From assembly GCF_022458985.1 (NCBI RefSeq), contig NC_061777.1, forward strand, positions 17,449,668-17,513,667: a stretch of DNA of 64,000 nucleotides, written 5' to 3'. Origin of the DNA: Mugil cephalus. Lineage: Eukaryota > Chordata > Actinopteri > Mugiliformes > Mugilidae. The notes below the pieces were generated by a model, which saw nothing but the letters and a program-made list of their open reading frames with translations, did not search any database and was not told the DNA's origin. Shown here in pieces: positions 60,001-64,000 of the stretch (the stretch's first letter is position 1; every line of letters starts with the position of its first letter). Position numbers and translations under genes: made by a program.

Positions 60001-63000
60001 AAAAACAAAAAAAAAACAAGTCAATAATGCGAATAAATGCAGAACCACATCTAAGACACGAGGGTTTGTGATGAAGTACCTTCTTTACAGTCGTGTTTGT
60101 TCTCGTGCAGCACAAAACCGCTCCTGCACTGACAGCTGTAGCTCCCGAAGGTGTTGACACACTCGTGTTGACAGCCACCGTTCTCCTTGGAGCACTCGTC
60201 TTTGTCTGAGGAAGGACGGAGGACAAAACAGTGATGAATGTTCACTTTGAAGATTGACTGCAGGAAGAGTGAAAAGACTTGGGTGGATGCGGTGTACGAC
60301 GGGACTCACCAGAGAAGAACTGCGCTTTAAAGCCCTTTTTGGACACAGTGTTGTCTGATTTGAACTCAATGCGCATGTTGTTGTACTGAGAGGTGATAGC
60401 TTCTGGCTTCTCTGCCCCACAGAACTTCCCATGCAGCCTCGAGTCCGCCGAAAGCCCACTGCGCACCTCCACGTAGTCGTATTTACACACCTGAGCAAAG
60501 AAACGGAGTCAATGAAGAGGCTGTGGCACTTTTTCTTTTTTCGTTTTAATTTTGAAACACAAGAAAGGAGAACAAGGCTTGATGGTGCAGCGAGCGGGAA
60601 GAGAGCACAGAACAAACCCACCCCGCGTCGATTCATAAAAACCCCAGTGCTCACGTCATTGCCCTCAGTCTCGAAGACGTCAAAGAGCAGAGTGATGCGG
60701 TACTGTGTGGGGGCGACCAGCTGCCAGATGCAATTCTTGTTTGGAGGGTACTCTCTGGGCCAACCTGGACTGGTGATTGATCCATTCAGCTTGGTGATGA
60801 AGCCTCCACAGGCGGCTGGACAGAAATACACAACCCCAAGGACAAACGGTTAGCCTGATACAGACAGATAAATAACGATAGCGCCGCATGTTTCAACGGG
60901 TTCCAAATGTTATGCTGTCCTCTGAAATTCAGTATCCTTTCAAAAAAAAAAACAATGATTACCGCCTGACCTTCCTGACAAGTACTTTGTAGCTTTGCAT
61001 CAGTTATATAATACACAAACTGTTACAGCTACTGGCCTTACATGACCCCTCACCTGGCTATTCTCGGACAACATTAACGTGCAATGTTGATCCTTAGCAA
61101 CTGGAACAAATGCTGTGTTGATACCTGGATTATAAAGACTTTAAATGTGAGATCATAAACAGTGTTCTATGTATATATAGATATGTATTAATGTGCAGTA
61201 CAGCTGCAATGCGCTGGTTTCTTATCCACTTTATTTTAAATTGTAAAATGTAATAATTTAATTAGCGACATAGTCCAGTATATTTTTGCACTGGTGTACA
61301 AATGCTTTGAAGATGCAAATAAATGTGTTGTATGTGTCTCTCTGCAATTGTTAATGTGCACAATTAATTCATGCACTGTATATTTGTTATATTATTATTA
61401 TTATCATATTATTGTTGGAATACAGCACTTCACTGAACCTTACTCTACAAATATTTTCTGTTTTTCTGTATAATAACCACTATTGTTACTGAAGATGGAT
61501 TAATAGCGGGTTTCCTCTCCGGGTAGACAGGGTTTGATTAGTCACACTCTTGAGCTTGTATACTTGTTGTTAGGTCTTGAGCAACAACATATAATTTGAG
61601 AGAAAAATAAAAAGCTTGTACTGTTGTGACTCAAATATCTGGTAGTGCTCAACTAGGACAAACATGACCGATTTTGTCTTTTCTGTCTCGTGGTAATGAC
61701 TGTACTTATTGTGTTTGGGTGGTTAACTGTGCACAGCGCTTTAGCATGTAAATGACACAGCGAGCAGGGCATGGTGACTTTACTCCCTGTACTTACCCTC
61801 ACAGCTGCGTTTGTCGGCAGCCAGCTCATAGCCTGGGTCGCAAGCACACTTGTAGCTGCCTAGTGTGTTGACACAGCGTTGCTCACAGCGACCGTTGTCC
61901 GGTTTGGAGCACTCATCCATCTCTGAAAACACAAAGATATGTTAGGACCCTTTTAGCCGGCCCCCTGGCTCAATAGCTTACAAGAGAAACCCTCCAAAAC
62001 AACAGCGGAGCCAGGCAAAGAAGGTTGCACAGAACCCAAAGGTTCAAGTAGAACAAATATATTTGGAACAAACTGACACTTCTTGAAAATCGAGACGATG
62101 ACGGGCAGCAGACAGAGCGAGGGCTGCAAACGGCCAGAAATACAGATGTTGAAATCCTCTCTCCTCAAAGTTTTACAGCCTTTGACCTCTCACCTTTGAA
62201 GAAGTTGGCAGCGAAGCCGGCCTTGTTGACAGAGCCATCTGAAACGAATTTCATCCACAGATGGTTGGAGCTGGTTTTGATGTCATCTGGCTTGTCGTAG
62301 CCACAGAAGCGGCCCAGCAGAGGGCTGTTTTCGGAAATTCCATCACGCACCTCTAGGTAGTCATATGCACAGCTGTCATGTCTCTCAATCTGATGGTGGA
62401 CAGAAGGTTTGGGGTTAACGTGGGACAAAACGGCCATAAAATATACATAAAAAAAAAAAAGAATACACTATAATGTGATCTAGTTAAAAAGAAAAAGAAA
62501 AGAGGAGCTGAGGTAACTTACCTCAAAAGACTGGAAGGTGAGGCCTACATGGTAGCCCTGAGCCACAGAAATCTTCCATATGCACACTTTGTTGGGCCGG
62601 TAATCATCGGGGTAGTTCGGGGACTGAATCTGGCCATTGTCCTTCTTCACTTCCCCACCACAGATGGCTGCACGTGACGGTAAAAAAAAACAATAAAAAC
62701 AACACAGAGCTTACTTGATAGCAATATTATAAGCCGCTGAAAAATAAAATAATTTTTGATCCACTGATTTAGGTAATATGGATTAGCTCAAATTCCTCCA
62801 CACGCACACAAATACACGTCATTCCTTTGCATGGTCTGGAAACAATGGAGCTGAACGTGAAGGCCGGCCAAAATCTGATTAATGCAGCGTAAAGTGCCTG
62901 ACACATCAGCAGCGGGAGAGCCAGAAACTGTGGATACTGCCGCAGCTTCTAGGCACATTGTTGGATGTGTGACTGGCCATGTGTTCAGTCAGCTGAGTGG

Positions 63001-63864
63001 CATGTTGGAATAAGGTGCTGGGAGGGCAGACACCGGGAGCTTACCCTCATAAACGGCGGAAAAGCCTTTTCCCACCCAGTTGCTGCTGCTGCGGAACTCA
63101 ATCCACAGTCGGCTGTCAGTGGAGATGATTGGCTCAGGCAGCTTATCACCGCAGAAACGACCTGGATCACAGGTGAAGGCGCACAAACAGAAACAAAGAT
63201 TTAATCATCAATGCCTCCACACAGCTGTGTACTTCCCACATTAAATCCTCATCTTTCTTTGTAACATAATAATGTTGTATATCGGGGTGTAGTTAAAAAT
63301 GTCTTTTACACCGATGAAAACCTTGCCTTTATTTTACATATCTGAGCACGCATACAACGTGTGTTCTGCTGTTATTCGTGTCCAAGAAGGAAAATGAGAG
63401 TCATTTCCTGGTTTTCACTCATTCTTGCACTAAATATGAGCGATCATTTGGTCGTTAGTTGCACGTCTACATCGCTCTATAGTTAGAACAAACCTTTGAG
63501 CGGTGCCTTCCTCCAGTATCCGTCTCGGATCTCCACATGGTCATACCAGCACAAGTGACTCCTGTAAAGATCCATGGAGGTGAAGTTCAAGATGATCTGA
63601 AAAATCAAGAAAGCGCGATTACTGACGCAGCAGGGGTCAAAGGTTAAACACAGCACCACCACTTCAGTGTATTTAGTCGTGGTGGTCTTTTTTTTTTTTT
63701 TTTCTAAGGCATCTTAAAGTTGTTCTGGCACTTTCCATATGCCCATACCTTTTCCCCTGGTGTGACTGATATTCTCCAGATGCAGTGCATGTAGGCCGAG
63801 TATCCATTGGGGAAGCCAGGGGAAGAGAAGTTCCCGCTGCTGTCTTGCAGACTGTCCCCGCATC
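57065..63864 (-). CDS. bmp1: Bone morphogenetic protein 1 / tolloid, CUB1 to C-terminus (partial)
   Basis: Thirteen exons, 5' to 3': 63864-63749, 63596-63494, 63161-63045, 62667-62522, 62389-62194, 61922-61797, 60815-60655, 60490-60310, 60205-60080, 59903-59776, 59361-59148, 58806-58556, 57199-57065. Phases agree. Domain order is CUB1, CUB2, EGF1, CUB3, EGF2, CUB4, CUB5, i.e. the long tolloid form. EGF1 ([12 protein letters not shown]) and EGF2 ([12 protein letters not shown]) carry the calcium-binding hydroxylation consensus. CUB3 begins [19 protein letters not shown]. The C-terminus [15 protein letters not shown] is diagnostic of BMP1 rather than TLL1 or TLL2. BMP1 is a secreted astacin metalloprotease that processes procollagens, lysyl oxidase and chordin; the CUB domains choose substrates. 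The signal peptide, propeptide and zinc-protease exons lie right of the window. Fish may carry two bmp1 copies, so a/b status is open. Confidence 0.96.
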
Positions 63865-64000
63865 CTGTGCGCAAAAACAAACACACAGAAACCTGCAGGT
63901 GAGCAATAAGCCATGAGCGTGACGTGCCGCCAATTAATCTCTCCCTGAAAAGCCCTAAACCACTGATTCAAGCTGCACACGCTCACACACACACAAAGCT

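Noticed and set aside
60085..60831. 248-codon minus-strand frame in bmp1
   Set aside because: It reads through two introns and changes frame relative to the CUB/EGF exons, which have clean splice sites; chance read-through.

Overview
This window is vertebrate nuclear DNA, almost certainly from a teleost fish. Genes are split into many short exons with GT/AG borders. Introns are mostly 80 to 1,000 bp, and (CA)n, (GATA)n and poly(A) tracts are common. The encoded proteins match vertebrate families at family-typical length. There are no prokaryotic features. All exon borders were read by eye from splice sites, reading-frame phase and protein similarity. In every gene the phases join without a break.

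Layout, left to right: (1) bin3, + strand, last three coding exons, 2414-6002. (2) A long-chain acyl-CoA synthetase (ACSL1/2/5/6 type), - strand, complete, 18 coding exons, 14957-8048, with a probable untranslated first exon near 21831; it converges tail-to-tail with bin3. (3) A cGMP-dependent protein kinase paralogue, - strand, complete 683-aa reading frame, 28973-22733, with a 5' UTR exon ending at 29587. (4) ubl4a, + strand, complete, four exons, 30880-33475. (5) A DRP1/DNM1L-like dynamin GTPase, + strand, complete, 17 exons, 35112-39905. (6) disp3, + strand, complete, 20 coding exons, 46689-53501. (7) bmp1/tolloid, - strand, from the first CUB domain to the C-terminus, 63864-57065; its protease domain lies beyond the right edge.

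The most notable object is gene 3. It keeps the PRKG1-beta-like leucine zipper, an autoinhibitory-like segment, both cyclic-nucleotide-binding folds and the kinase fold. However, the ATP-anchoring lysine is arginine, the DFG motif reads GSR, the activation-segment GTPEY reads GTLGY, and the first cGMP site has lost its phosphate-binding arginine. With an unbroken frame and normal introns, this looks like a cGMP-responsive pseudokinase rather than a dead gene. The second is gene 5, a complete DRP1 that is clearly diverged from the very conserved vertebrate DNM1L and may be an extra fish paralogue.

The genes do not form an operon-like unit. bin3 and bmp1 share linkage in human (8p21.3); the genes between them here are on other human chromosomes or lack clear human orthologues. 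The long gene-poor stretches (about 14.96-21.83, 40.2-46.7 and 54.6-56.3 kb) show simple repeats but no gene I can support.
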